DNA of 64,000 nucleotides. It comes from Aliivibrio sp. EL58. GTDB taxonomy: Bacteria; Pseudomonadota; Gammaproteobacteria; Enterobacterales; Vibrionaceae. A program made the translations under genes and the position numbers. Positions 9,214 to 20,300 of this stretch are shown here, in pieces. The number at the start of each line of letters is the position of its first letter. The stretch's first letter is position 1. Under the pieces are notes generated by a model. The model had not been told where the DNA came from and ran no database searches. It was given only the letters and a program-made list of their open reading frames with translations. The DNA is taken from positions 35,828 through 99,827 of the forward strand of contig NZ_OMPC01000002.1 in assembly GCF_900312675.1 (NCBI RefSeq). The letters run 5' to 3'.

Positions 9214-9993
9214 TTATTGTTTATTTAACTTCCAATTATAGTCGTAATGAATGTCGCCTTTGAATTGTTGTAATTCAGGGCGATATTTTTTTAAATGCTC
9301 AAAAAGTTGCTGTTGATTACCAAAATCGACCGCAAACCAATCATAAATAGACGAAAGCTGGATCTTGTTATCAGTAATGAGCACGCCTTTTTCACTATTA
9401 ATGAATTCAGTTGCGGCTTTATCTAATAGCTTATCGCTGTTTCTGGCGGTAAATGCTTTAGGTTGCAGATTAGGGCAACCAAGACTCGCACAGTTTACGG
9501 CGTAGTGAGTTCTTGGATCATTCCAAATAGGCCTTAAAATTCGATGTTCAATGTCGTTGAGTGTTAACACTTTTCCTGCAACTACAGCAACCTCTTCATC
9601 CCAAGGCCCAAAGGTAAATAGCCCACCTAATTTAGTAATGGATTTAATAGGGTAATTATCTAAAATAATTTTTACTGTGATGGCATTGTAAAGATTGACC
9701 CAATAAGCGTATTGCTCTGCTTTTTTATACTCTCTCGGATCAATACGACTCATTTGGCGTAAATAGCTGTTAAGGGTTCGCTTATCTGCATCAGTAATAT
9801 TGGCATAATCAAAAAGAGTGTATTCCCCTTGAGTTATAAGGTATTTATCTAACGTTTGTTGCCAATATTGATGTGAAATAGTGGTGGCATTTTTTTCATT
9901 ACTGACATCCCAGTAATCCCATAATTCAGATTTGGGTGCTGCGAACGTATTGAATGAGAAAAGCAAAAGTAGTGAGGAGATAAGGGTTTTCAT
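9214..9993 (-). CDS. DUF547 domain-containing secreted protein
   Basis: A 259-residue protein with a signal peptide (MKTLISSLLLLFSFNTFA, cut near residue 18) followed by a DUF547 domain. The conserved core reads YWVNLYNAITVKIIL, then HRILRP and HYAVNCASLGCPNL. DUF547 proteins have no agreed biochemical function; related domains occur in plants and bacteria, and a cysteine-containing pocket has been proposed. It is convergent with djlA (9 bp between stops) and stands alone, so context gives little help. I assign only a probable periplasmic location. Confidence 0.85.
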   Translation of the reverse strand: MKTLISSLLLLFSFNTFAAPKSELWDYWDVSNEKNATTISHQYWQQTLDKYLITQGEYTLFDYANITDADKRTLNSYLRQMSRIDPREYKKAEQYAYWVNLYNAITVKIILDNYPIKSITKLGGLFTFGPWDEEVAVVAGKVLTLNDIEHRILRPIWNDPRTHYAVNCASLGCPNLQPKAFTARNSDKLLDKAATEFINSEKGVLITDNKIQLSSIYDWFAVDFGNQQQLFEHLKKYRPELQQFKGDIHYDYNWKLNKQ

Positions 9994-10055
9994 AAAAGGT
10001 ACCTGACTTTTGTTTACTAATAATTATTTAGTATAGATTGCCTATGTTTTATAGA

Positions 10056-10089
10056 CAAAAAAGAGGTTGATACGTTCATATCAACCTCT
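10056..10089 (-). terminator. Rho-independent terminator of the leu operon
   Basis: On the minus strand an 11-bp perfect stem AGAGGTTGATA / TATCAACCTCT with a six-base loop is followed by six U residues (A-run 10057-10062). It is 37 bp past the leuD stop, with the heptamer repeat between stop and terminator. Confidence 0.9.
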
Positions 10090-10093
10090 AATA

Positions 10094-10128
10094 TTTCCTG
10101 AATCCTGAATCCTGAATCCTGAATCCTA
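10094..10128. repeat. Tandem TCCTGAA heptamers abutting the leuD stop codon
   Basis: Four perfect copies of TCCTGAA (10096-10123) plus a partial TCCTA that runs into the leuD stop codon (plus-strand CTA at 10126-10128). The TTTCCTGAA start is shared with the elements near 1418 and 27280. The array lies in the 3' untranslated part of the leu transcript, just before the terminator. Confidence 0.85.
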
Positions 10129-10728
10129 TTTCAAGAAACTTGAGATCTTCGCTTCATACTCTGAAATTTTATCGGCATGTTGCAGTGTCAGTCCGATATT
10201 GTCTAAACCATTTAATAAACAGTGGCGACGGAATTCATCAATTTCAAAGTTGTATTGCTTCCCGTTAGCGGTTACTAACATCGCTTCTAAATCAACGGTG
10301 ATTTCTGCGCCTTCGTTTGCTTCAACGAATTGGAAAATTTCATCCACTTCAGTGTCCGTTAAACGTACGGGGATCATCTGGTTATTGATTGAGTTACCAT
10401 AAAAAATATCGGCAAAGCTTGGTGCGATCATGACTTGAATACCATAATCCGCTAATGCCCAAGGGGCGTGTTCACGAGATGAACCACAACCAAAGTTTTC
10501 ACGAGCAAGGAGAATACTAGCGCCTTGGTAGCGAGGTGCGTTCATTACGAACTTAGGATTTGCTTGTTCTCCGGCATCATCAAGAAAACGCCAATCATGA
10601 AATAGGTGCTTACCAAAACCAGTGCGGTTTACTTTCTGTAGAAACTGTTTTGGAATGATTGCATCGGTATCGATATTTGCCGTATCTAAAGGAACGACTA
10701 GACCTGTATGTTGTTTAAAACCTGACAT
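10126..10728 (-). CDS. leuD: 3-isopropylmalate dehydratase small subunit
   Basis: Forms the isopropylmalate isomerase heterodimer with LeuC and converts 2-isopropylmalate to 3-isopropylmalate in leucine synthesis. The 200-residue protein has the swivelling-domain signatures [11 protein letters not shown] (about 20-30), [16 protein letters not shown] and [14 protein letters not shown]. It is the last gene of the leuABCD operon, 11 bp after leuC. Its stop codon overlaps the end of a TCCTGAA heptamer array. Confidence 0.97.
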   Translation of the reverse strand: MSGFKQHTGLVVPLDTANIDTDAIIPKQFLQKVNRTGFGKHLFHDWRFLDDAGEQANPKFVMNAPRYQGASILLARENFGCGSSREHAPWALADYGIQVMIAPSFADIFYGNSINNQMIPVRLTDTEVDEIFQFVEANEGAEITVDLEAMLVTANGKQYNFEIDEFRRHCLLNGLDNIGLTLQHADKISEYEAKISSFLK

Positions 10729-10739
10729 AGTAAATTCCT

Positions 10740-12155
10740 TTATGCTTGTTCTGTAATAGTTCGAATATCAACAAAGTGGCCTGCAATTGCCGCAGCTGCT
10801 GCCATTGCTGGGCTAACTAGGTGAGTTCGACCATCACGGCCTTGGCGACCTTCAAAATTACGGTTAGATGTTGATGCACAACGCTCTTGTGGACCTAAAC
10901 GGTCGTTGTTCATCGCAAGACACATTGAACAACCTGGTAGACGCCATTCAAAGCCCGCTTCTTTAAAGATCACATCTAGACCTTCTTTTTCAGCTTGTGC
11001 TTTTACTTGCTCTGAACCAGGAACAATTAACGCTTGAACATGAGCAGCGACTTTATTGCCCTTTGCTACGGCAGCAGCAGCACGCATGTCTTCGATACGT
11101 GAGTTAGTACAAGAGCCTACAAATACTTTATCTATATTGTAATCAGACAGGGATTTACCCGCTTCAAGGCCCATGTAAGCTAATGCTTTTTCAGCGGACG
11201 CTTTTTCTACTGGGTCAGAAAAACTCTCAGGAGCAGGAATTGGTTGATCAACGGCGATTACTTGACCTGGATTTGTGCCCCAAGTGACTTGAGGTTTAAT
11301 TTCAGAGGCTTCAAGTGTTACTACCGCATCAAACTTTGCATCATCGTCCGTTTTTAGTGACGACCAGTATTCGATAGCTGCGGTTAAATCTTCCCCTTGA
11401 GGTGAGAATTTACGGTCAGTAATGTAATCAAACGTGGTTTGGTCTGGTGCGATAAGGCCTGCTTTAGCACCTAATTCGATTGCCATGTTACATACCGTCA
11501 TACGACCTTCCATCGTAAGGTCGGTAATCGCTTCACCACAGAATTCAACCACGTAGCCAGTACCACCAGCAGCCGTTGTTTTACCTATGATCGCAAGCAC
11601 GATATCTTTTGCAGTAATGCCTTTGGCTACTTTGCCTTTGACTTCGATTTTCATGGTTTTAGCACGCGCTTGTTTTAGCGTTTGTGTCGCTAATACGTGC
11701 TCAACTTCAGACGTACCAATACCAAATGCTAACGAACCAAATGCACCATGGGTTGCTGTGTGTGAATCGCCACAAACAATCGTCATGCCTGGTAATGTAA
11801 TGCCCAGTTCAGGTCCCATTACGTGCACAATACCTTGGTATTTATGGTTTAGGTCATAAAGAGTTACGCCAAATTCTTCACAGTTTTTAGACAGTGTTTC
11901 CATTTGGATACGAGCCATTTCACCAGAGGCATTAATGTCTTTAGTTTGTGTTGATACGTTATGATCCATTGTTGCGAAAGTTTTACCTACTTGGCGAACT
12001 TTACGACCTTTTTCACGTAACCCATCAAACGCTTGTGGCGAAGTCACTTCGTGCACCAAATGGCGATCGATGTATAGAATAGGGGTTTCGCCTTTTGCTG
12101 CAACAGCAACATGGGCATCATAAACTTTTTCGTATAATGTTTTTGCGTTAGACAT
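10740..12155 (-). CDS. leuC: 3-isopropylmalate dehydratase large subunit
   Basis: Aconitase-family subunit that holds the 4Fe-4S cluster of isopropylmalate isomerase. The 471-residue protein has the motifs [26 protein letters not shown] and [16 protein letters not shown] in two stretches, and the late pair [10 protein letters not shown]; these supply the three cluster cysteines. Length matches the family. It lies between leuB (15 bp upstream) and leuD. Confidence 0.97.
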   Translation of the reverse strand: MSNAKTLYEKVYDAHVAVAAKGETPILYIDRHLVHEVTSPQAFDGLREKGRKVRQVGKTFATMDHNVSTQTKDINASGEMARIQMETLSKNCEEFGVTLYDLNHKYQGIVHVMGPELGITLPGMTIVCGDSHTATHGAFGSLAFGIGTSEVEHVLATQTLKQARAKTMKIEVKGKVAKGITAKDIVLAIIGKTTAAGGTGYVVEFCGEAITDLTMEGRMTVCNMAIELGAKAGLIAPDQTTFDYITDRKFSPQGEDLTAAIEYWSSLKTDDDAKFDAVVTLEASEIKPQVTWGTNPGQVIAVDQPIPAPESFSDPVEKASAEKALAYMGLEAGKSLSDYNIDKVFVGSCTNSRIEDMRAAAAVAKGNKVAAHVQALIVPGSEQVKAQAEKEGLDVIFKEAGFEWRLPGCSMCLAMNNDRLGPQERCASTSNRNFEGRQGRDGRTHLVSPAMAAAAAIAGHFVDIRTITEQA

Positions 12156-12170
12156 TGCTTCTTCCTTGAA

Positions 12171-13271
<1,101 letters not shown>

Positions 13272-13343
13272 TTAATCTTTTTATTTAATTTTGTTAATCA
13301 GAGAAGAGTAGACTCCTCCGATTTAAAATTCTGTTAAGTAGTC

Positions 13344-14891
13344 TTAAACCGTAGCAACTTTCTTTTGCTTAATTTCAGCAATTTGATCAGCGCGGTGAAT
13401 GCTGTTTATTACGTGAAGTAGTGCTTGACCAGAGGCTTCGATAATATCGGTAGCTAGACCAGTGCCGTGATACTTACGACCTTTATAGTTCGCAATAATA
13501 TCCGCCTGACCTAAACCATCTTCACCTTCGCCTTTTGCAGTTAGATCAAACTTATCTAGAACAATCTCATAGCCTGTTAGTTTGTAGATACATTGATAAA
13601 GTGCATCAACAGGGCCATTACCGACAGCGGCTTCACATTTTTCTTCATCACCACAAAGTAGCTTGATACTGGTTGTCGCCATTACACTGCCAGATTGCAC
13701 GCTTAGGTAGTTCAACTTATAGAAATCGTCTTCATCACGTAAGTTTGCAAAATGCATTAGGGCTTCTAAATCGTAATCAAACACTTGGCCTTTACGATCC
13801 GCTAGCTTCACAAAATCTGCATATAGCGTGTCTAGGTTATATTCGTCTTCTTTATAGCCCATAGCATCCATGTGGCTCTTAACCGCAGCACGGCCTGAAC
13901 GACTGGTTAGGTTTAACGCTTTGTTTTTAAGACCGATAGACTCAGGTGTCATGATCTCATAGGTATTTTTATTCTTAAGCATGCCATCTTGGTGAATGCC
14001 AGAAGAGTGGCTAAAGGCGTTTGCGCCTACGATAGCCTTATTGCTTTGAATTGGCATGTTACAAAGCTGACTTACCAACTTACTGGTGCGGTGGATTTCA
14101 TCATTTTTAAGACCCGTATGAACGCCTAGATATTCTGAACGAGTTTGTAGAATCATCGCAATTTCTTCTAAAGAACAGTTACCTGCACGCTCACCAATAC
14201 CATTAATTGTACCTTCAACTTGTCGAGCACCCGCTTGAACCGCTGCAATAGAGTTAGCCACAGACATACCCAAATCATCATGACAATGGACTGAGATGAT
14301 AGCTTTATCGATGTTTGGAACACGGTTAAATAATTGCTGAACAATACCGCCAAATTCACCTGGAATGGTGTAGCCAACGGTGTCTGGAATGTTAATGGTA
14401 TTTGCACCAGCATTAATGGCTGCTTCTACCATGCGGCATAAATTATCAATTGGTGTACGACCTGCATCTTCACAAGAAAACTCGACGTCATCGGTATAAT
14501 TACGTGCGTGTTTAACCGCTTTTACGCCCATCTCAACCACATCATCGTAGCTACGGCGTAATTTGTCTTGAACGTGAACGGTAGAAGTAGAAATAAAGGT
14601 ATGAATTCGGAACGCTTCTGCGACTTTTAACGCTTCAGCTGCCGCATCAATATCTTTAGGAACGGCACGAGCTAGACCACAAATTCGGCTATTTTTAATG
14701 TGTTTTGCGATGGTTTGAACCGACTCAAAATCACCCGGCGAAGAGACAGGGAAGCCCGCTTCAATAACATCAACACCCAGACGCTCAAGCGCGTATGCAA
14801 TCTGTAATTTTTCTTTTACGGTTAAACTCGCTGATAGTGCTTGTTCGCCATCTCGTAACGTGGTGTCGAAGATAATGACTTGATCGCTCAT
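13344..14891 (-). CDS. leuA: 2-isopropylmalate synthase
   Basis: First committed step of leucine synthesis: condenses acetyl-CoA with 2-oxoisovalerate; feedback-inhibited by leucine. The 515-residue protein has a TIM-barrel catalytic domain with TTLRDGEQA (about 10-18), [13 protein letters not shown] and NGIGERAGN, and the C-terminal LeuA allosteric domain (about 390-510). AAGGAAG lies just upstream of the ATG. Expression is very probably controlled by the leader peptide and attenuator directly upstream. Confidence 0.97.
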   Translation of the reverse strand: MSDQVIIFDTTLRDGEQALSASLTVKEKLQIAYALERLGVDVIEAGFPVSSPGDFESVQTIAKHIKNSRICGLARAVPKDIDAAAEALKVAEAFRIHTFISTSTVHVQDKLRRSYDDVVEMGVKAVKHARNYTDDVEFSCEDAGRTPIDNLCRMVEAAINAGANTINIPDTVGYTIPGEFGGIVQQLFNRVPNIDKAIISVHCHDDLGMSVANSIAAVQAGARQVEGTINGIGERAGNCSLEEIAMILQTRSEYLGVHTGLKNDEIHRTSKLVSQLCNMPIQSNKAIVGANAFSHSSGIHQDGMLKNKNTYEIMTPESIGLKNKALNLTSRSGRAAVKSHMDAMGYKEDEYNLDTLYADFVKLADRKGQVFDYDLEALMHFANLRDEDDFYKLNYLSVQSGSVMATTSIKLLCGDEEKCEAAVGNGPVDALYQCIYKLTGYEIVLDKFDLTAKGEGEDGLGQADIIANYKGRKYHGTGLATDIIEASGQALLHVINSIHRADQIAEIKQKKVATV

Positions 14892-14939
14892 GGGCTTGCT
14901 TCCTTGTGTATGTCGTGCGCTTTAACGACGGTTTTCCAT

Positions 14940-14968
14940 AAAAAAACCCGCCATGTTCAGCGGGTTTT
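14940..14968 (-). terminator. leu operon attenuator hairpin
   Basis: On the minus strand AAAACCCGC and GCGGGTTTT form a 9-bp GC-rich stem with an eight-base loop, followed by a U tract. It lies between the leader peptide stop (15003) and the leuA start (14891), as expected for a transcription attenuator. Ribosome stalling at the leucine codons of the leader would favour an alternative fold and allow readthrough. Confidence 0.88.
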
Positions 14969-15002
14969 AAAATTTGGTTTATGGCTTCTTTTGTTCCACA
15001 AC

Positions 15003-15065
15003 CTACCCGCGTGAGATGTTCACGATCAGGAGGAGACGAAGAGATAAAGAAGATGCTGTTTTCAT
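15003..15065 (-). CDS. leuL: leu operon leader peptide
   Basis: A 20-codon frame starting MKTASSLSLRLLL and ending NISRG. It has five leucine codons in seven positions (TTA, CTT, CTC, CTC, CTG; one Ser and one Arg intervene), exactly the kind of cluster used to sense charged leucyl-tRNA. It lies about 26 bases after a predicted transcription start and 35 bases before the attenuator stem. E. coli LeuL (28 residues) has an analogous Leu run with a different flanking sequence. Too short for similarity alone; the call rests on codon content and placement. Confidence 0.85.
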   Translation of the reverse strand: MKTASSLSLRLLLIVNISRG

Positions 15066-15097
15066 TTGAAATACAATCCATAAAAATAATTAACAAA

Positions 15098-15126
15098 TTA
15101 ATATCGCACTCAGTAAGTATCGTCAA
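15098..15126 (-). promoter_or_regulatory. leu operon sigma-70 promoter
   Basis: On the minus strand TTGACG (15126-15121) is followed after 17 bases by TATTAA (15103-15098). Transcription would begin near 15091, giving a leader of about 200 bases that contains leuL and the attenuator. Confidence 0.7.
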
Positions 15127-15253
15127 CCCCTAAATCCCATTTTCACTACTTATTAATGTTTTTTTGCTTAAATGTTACAAAATAGGAAGAAAAACGATTG
15201 CTGTGATGGATTACTGCACAAAAGAGATGTTTTTTTTGAATAGTAGAGATTAA

Positions 15254-15269
15254 TTAATCAAATGATTAA
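15254..15269. promoter_or_regulatory. Probable TetR operator 1
   Basis: The palindrome TTAATC-AAAT-GATTAA has perfect 6-bp arms. It recurs with identical arms at 15317-15332, centre to centre 63 bp (six helical turns), upstream of the tetR-family gene. The repetition and spacing suggest binding sites for the adjacent regulator; which promoter element it covers is not certain. Confidence 0.6.
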
Positions 15270-15316
15270 ATATGGATGAATTAAAGGGATCGCACAATTT
15301 TATTACTTACTTATAA

Positions 15317-15332
15317 TTAATCGTGTGATTAA
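15317..15332. promoter_or_regulatory. Probable TetR operator 2
   Basis: TTAATC-GTGT-GATTAA with the same arms as operator 1; the symmetry extends one more base each side (A...T). It ends 39 bp before the tetR-family start codon, where a repressor could block its own promoter and hence the co-transcribed pump genes. Confidence 0.65.
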
Positions 15333-15371
15333 TAATCATAAATTGAATGTAGTGTAAATAAGGTGTTATTA

Positions 15372-16019
15372 ATGGCAAAGCAATTAGGCAGACCAAAAGG
15401 GGAATCAGAAGTGAGGGAGCAGCTCATTTTTCATGCTCGTGAGCTTTTTGTATCTCAGCCTTATAATAAGGTATCAACAAGATTGATTGCTGATAATGCA
15501 AAGGTAAATATTGCGATGATCCGTTACTATTTTGGTAATAAAGAAGGGTTATTTGAAGCGATGTTTAAGGAAACGATATCTCCAGTGGTAAGTCAGTTTC
15601 AATTAGCTTTAGTTAATAATAGTGAACAAGATTTGGTTGATTTCATGCGTGCTTATTATCAAGCAATGATAAAAGTGCCAGCATTTCCTAAACTGATACT
15701 AAGAATTATGGAGGCGGATAATGAACAGCAAGCCAATCTTCAGCAAATCATTTTTGGTATTTTACAACCGATGCAAGACAAGCTATTTGCACCAGATATG
15801 AGCCATGCATTATTTAAAAAAGGGGTCGATCCAAGTAAAGCTAGACTATCAATGATGAGTTTGATGGTTTTTCCTTTTTTGGCACCAAAGAAAATGTTGG
15901 ACTTTCATAATATTGAGTTAAATGAAGCATTTTTAACTGATTTACTCGAGCATAATATCCGATTGTTAACTGAAGGTTTGTTACAAAATAAGAGAGATAA
16001 TACTAATGAAAATAAATAA
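15372..16019 (+). CDS. TetR-family transcriptional regulator
   Basis: A 215-residue regulator with an N-terminal TetR helix-turn-helix (about residues 15-60: VSTRLIADNAKVNIAMIRYYF then GNKEGLFEAM, split across the recognition helix) and a helical ligand-binding domain. AAGGTG at 15359-15364 places the start at the ATG at 15372 rather than the GTG at 15363. Its 3' end overlaps the adaptor gene by 14 bases, so it is co-transcribed with the pump it probably controls. Twin palindromes upstream are the likely operators. The inducing ligand is unknown. Confidence 0.9.
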   Translation: MAKQLGRPKGESEVREQLIFHARELFVSQPYNKVSTRLIADNAKVNIAMIRYYFGNKEGLFEAMFKETISPVVSQFQLALVNNSEQDLVDFMRAYYQAMIKVPAFPKLILRIMEADNEQQANLQQIIFGILQPMQDKLFAPDMSHALFKKGVDPSKARLSMMSLMVFPFLAPKKMLDFHNIELNEAFLTDLLEHNIRLLTEGLLQNKRDNTNENK

Positions 16020-17319
16020 AAAATTCCTCTTTTTTCCTGTGGTTGCTGCGGGTGTCATTATTTTAATTACGGTCACAAAATTGCGTCCATCAGCTGAAGT
16101 AAAACCATTAGAAGACCGTTCGAAAATAGTGAAAACTATCTCTTTAGAGCAACAGAATCTCGCACCTCAAGTGATAGGGTTCGGCAAAATAAGACCTAAA
16201 TTTGAATGGAAGGCGATTGCAGAAGTATCGGGTAAAGTGGTCTATCGTCACCCTGAGCTAAATAAAGGGAATGTGTTATTAGCAGGAACTGAAGTATTAA
16301 GAATAGACCCACTAGATTATGAGTTGAAATTAGCTCAAGCAGAGGCAGATTTAGGTTCGAGTAAAACTCAATTAGCAAAAGTAGATCTCGAAGAAAAAAA
16401 TATTCGTAATACCTTAAAAATAGAAAAGAACCGTTTAGCGCTCAGTAAAAAAGAATTGGGTCGTAAAATTAATCTTCAGAAAAAAGGGTTAACTTCTCAA
16501 TCGGATTTAGATCAACAGAACCAATCCTATTTAGCACAACAAAAAGTCGTGCAAGATATTCAAAACCAAATCTTATTATTGCCAGATGAAAGAAAAGTAG
16601 CTGCGGCAATGGTGAAAGTAAACCAAGCTAAATTGGAAGAAGCGCAGCGCTCTTTAGAAAAAACGTCGATTATATTACCAACGGATGTGCGTATTTCTGA
16701 GGTGGATATTGAAGCGGATCAAGTGGTTAATCTACAGCAAACCATGTTCATCGCCCATGGCATTAAAACAATGGAAATGGAAGCACAGATATCGATTCAT
16801 GATATGCAAACCTTAGCGCAAAGCTTTCATGTATTTCAGTCTAATGAACAAGGAATGTCAAATATTGATTCATTACCGCTTCAAGCAATAGTGCAGTTGA
16901 GCAGTGGTCGTTTTAATGCCCAGTGGCAAGCTCAAGTTGAGCGTATTAGTGAAACTGTCGATCCAAACCAAGCCACTGTTGGTGTAATTTTAGAGATCCA
17001 ACAAGACTATAAAATGCTCAAGCCAAGTTCATTACCACCGCTGGTTAATGGCATGTTTGTAAAAGCATTGATTGAAGGAGAGGCTTCACCGCAGTGGGTG
17101 ATCCCAGAAAGTGCCCTTCATGGCGATAAGATTTATTTGTTAAATCAAGATAATCAATTAACTATACTTTCTGTAAAAATAGTTTTTAGAAGAGATAATC
17201 AAGTGGTCATTTCTGGTGGCATTAATAAAGGGGATTTATTGATCTTAAATGATCTTCTTCCTGCTATTAATGGCATGCAACTGCGTTCAGTCGTTCCTAA
17301 GAAGGAGTCTGTGGAATGA
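16006..17319 (+). CDS. RND efflux periplasmic adaptor (membrane fusion protein)
   Basis: A 437-residue HlyD/AcrA-type adaptor that links an inner-membrane pump to an outer-membrane channel. One N-terminal transmembrane anchor (FLFFPVVAAGVIILITV) is followed by a lipoyl half-motif (AEVSGKVVYRHPEL), a long alpha-helical hairpin (about residues 105-215, rich in Lys, Glu, Gln and Leu) and beta-barrel and membrane-proximal domains. There is no lipobox cysteine, so it is held by the membrane segment. It overlaps tetR by 14 bases and the pump gene by four. Confidence 0.9.
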   Translation: MKINKKFLFFPVVAAGVIILITVTKLRPSAEVKPLEDRSKIVKTISLEQQNLAPQVIGFGKIRPKFEWKAIAEVSGKVVYRHPELNKGNVLLAGTEVLRIDPLDYELKLAQAEADLGSSKTQLAKVDLEEKNIRNTLKIEKNRLALSKKELGRKINLQKKGLTSQSDLDQQNQSYLAQQKVVQDIQNQILLLPDERKVAAAMVKVNQAKLEEAQRSLEKTSIILPTDVRISEVDIEADQVVNLQQTMFIAHGIKTMEMEAQISIHDMQTLAQSFHVFQSNEQGMSNIDSLPLQAIVQLSSGRFNAQWQAQVERISETVDPNQATVGVILEIQQDYKMLKPSSLPPLVNGMFVKALIEGEASPQWVIPESALHGDKIYLLNQDNQLTILSVKIVFRRDNQVVISGGINKGDLLILNDLLPAINGMQLRSVVPKKESVE

Positions 17320-20300
17320 TTAAGTTTTTTGCAAGACACCCAACGGCTGCCAATTTATTAATGCTCTCTATATTGCTGCTTGGTTTAGTGTCGTTGTCTC
17401 AATTAAAGCGTGAAACTTTTCCTGAATTTAGTCCACCTTATATTCTGGCTGGTGTCGTTTATCCTGGTGCATCGCCACAAGAAGTGGAAGAGAGTATTTG
17501 TGTTCGGATGGAGGATGCCGTTGATGGCTTAGGAAATATAGAAGAAACAAAATGTGAAGCCATTGAAGGCTCTGCTCGTTTAGTGATTAAGCTGAATGAA
17601 AAAGCAGATATAGGGCGAATGCTGGTTGATGTTCAAACTCAAATTGATTCGATTAATGATTTCCCTAAAGAGATAGAATCTCCGATAGTTCAAGAACTGG
17701 ATTGGAATGAACCAGTGGTGGATGTGGCAATTACTGCCGATACCACATGGCCAGAGTTGAAGGCATATGCTGAAAAATTGAAACAAAGTTTAAAGCTTGA
17801 TTATGATGTTTCTTTAGTTGAAGTGAGTGGGTTTTCTGATCATCAATACCGTGTTGAGTTAAATGAAAGTGCTATTCGTCAGCTTGGTTTAAATGTTAGT
17901 GATATTGCAAATAAATTGGCTGAACAAAATGTAAAACTACCAAGTGGTAGCATTGAAACACCAGAAAAAAACTTTTTAATTCGCTTTGATGAAAGAAAAA
18001 CAACGCCTCAAGAATTAGCAAAAACGGTCATGGGGGCGTCGGATAATGGCGCATTGATCCGTTTAGGTGATATTGCAACGATAACCGATCGTTTTGAGCT
18101 TGATGAACAAAAAGTATTATTTGATGGTAAGCCATCAGCCTTACTTAAGATCAGTAAAAATAAAGAAGAAGACGCCTTACGCATTAAAGATCGGGTGACT
18201 GAGTTTGTTAAATATCAGCAGTCTATCGCACCTGATGGTGTTGCATTAGAGATGACGAATGATCTTTCCTCTTTATTATGGGATCGATTAACCATGATGG
18301 TAAAAAATGGTTGGCAAGGGATCATCCTTGTTTTTCTCACCATGTGGCTCTTTTTTACGTTCCGCTACTCTTTTTGGGTTGCCGCGGGTCTTCCGGTTGC
18401 TTTTTTAGGTGGTTTATTTTTAATGGCAAGTTTAGGGCTCTCTATTAATATTATGTCACTCGTTGCCCTGTTGATGGCAATAGGGATCATGATGGATGAT
18501 GCCATAGTAATTGCAGAGTCGATTGCCTCGCATTTAGATCGGGGACAAGAGATTGATGATGCGGTGTATAACGGCGTCAAAAAAGTATTTCCCGGCGTAT
18601 TGTCTTCTTTCTTAACGACAGTGTGTATTTTTGGTAGCTTGATGTTTCTACAAGGAGAGATGGGGGCGGTACTGAAAGTTATCCCACAAGTTCTGATCTT
18701 AGTCCTTTCGTTGAGTCTTATTGAAGCATTTTTAATTTTACCAAATCATTTAAGCCACTCCTTACATAAAGCGAAAAAAGATAAGCCAATTACGGGTTTT
18801 AAAAAGAAAGTGTTAGACCGTTTTGAACATTTTAGAAATGTCACTTTAGTGAAAGCAGTAACAAAAGTGGTGGAATGGCGTTATGCCTTTTTAGGTGCTG
18901 TGATTGCCAGTTTATTGATTTCTTTTTCACTTATTTCAGGAGGTGCACTTAAGTTTGTCGGTTTTCCTGAATTAGATGGTGATATTGCAGAAGCGCGAAT
19001 TATCTTACCACCTGGAACATCACTTTCTCAGACTGAAATTGTAGTAGATAAAATTGTATCAGCGGCTGAGAAACTAAATAAAGAATGGAGTGAAAAGAAC
19101 GAAGGAGGTCGCCAACTTGTTGAGCATATTACTCAGCAATTTAATACTAATGCAGACGCGAGTGAATCAGGACCTCATCTAGCGACCATTCGTTTAGATT
19201 TATTAGGGGCAGAAAAACGAAACACACTCATTGATGATTTTATTGATGCGTGGCGTGCAGAAGTTGGGGAGTTAGCAGAACCAATAACCATGGTTTATAA
19301 ACAACCGACAATGGGGCCGGGTGGTCGAGCGATTGAAATTCGCATGATGGATGATGATTTACATACGTTAAAGTCAGCGTCATTAGAAGTACAAGCTTAT
19401 CTCAATGAGTTTGCAGGGGTCTATGGTGTTCTTGATGATATGCGAATGGGTAAGGAAGAAGTGCTTGTGAAGTTGCGACCGGGAGCTGAAACCTACGGAG
19501 TCACAGGTCAATTGATTGCTAACCAATTACGCGCCGCTTACTTTGGACAAACGGCTGATGAGATACAGATTGGTGTTGAAAATATTGAAATTGAAGTTCG
19601 TTTGAATAAAGAACAAGCGGGTAATTTACATACGTTAGAGAACTTTCCAATCATTTTACCTACTGGAGGCCAAATACCTTTAGCCTCTGTTGCAACATTA
19701 GATTTTCAGCGTAATTATGTTCGAATTCAACGTATTAATGGATTAAGAACCTTAAGTGTCTTTGGTGATGTTCATGCGTCACAAGTGAGCTCGACCGAAG
19801 TACTAAATCAATTTAGAAAAGAGCTTGCTCCTGAACTTCAAAAAAAATACCCAAGCTTACGTTTTGATTTTGAAGGGGAAGCGAAAGATACCGCGGAAAC
19901 AGGGCAATCAATGGGCACAGGATTCATGTTGGGCTTATTTGGTGTGTTTGTGATTTTGAGTTTCCAATTCAGAAGTTATCTTGAACCTTTTGTTGTGATG
20001 CTTGCTATTCCATTAGCCTTGATTGGTGTGCTATGGGGGCATGTATTATTAAATCATCCACTAAGTATGCCGAGTATTATGGGGTTTGTTTCTTTGGCTG
20101 GGATAGTAGTTAATGATTCTATTTTATTAGTGCAATACATTCGTCATCATGTAGATGATGGAGATTCGGTGTATGAATCTGTTGTAAAAGCGAGCCAAGA
20201 AAGATTTAGAGCGGTATTTTTAACGTCAATAACAACGGCAGCAGGGTTACTGCCACTGTTATTAGAAACCAGTTTACAGGCGCAAGTTATTCAGCCTCTC

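Noticed and set aside
14785..15126. 113-codon frame overlapping leuL, the attenuator and the start of leuA
   Set aside because: It reads through the terminator hairpin in a frame without leucine clustering and overlaps leuA out of frame; leuL in another frame fits the attenuator model.
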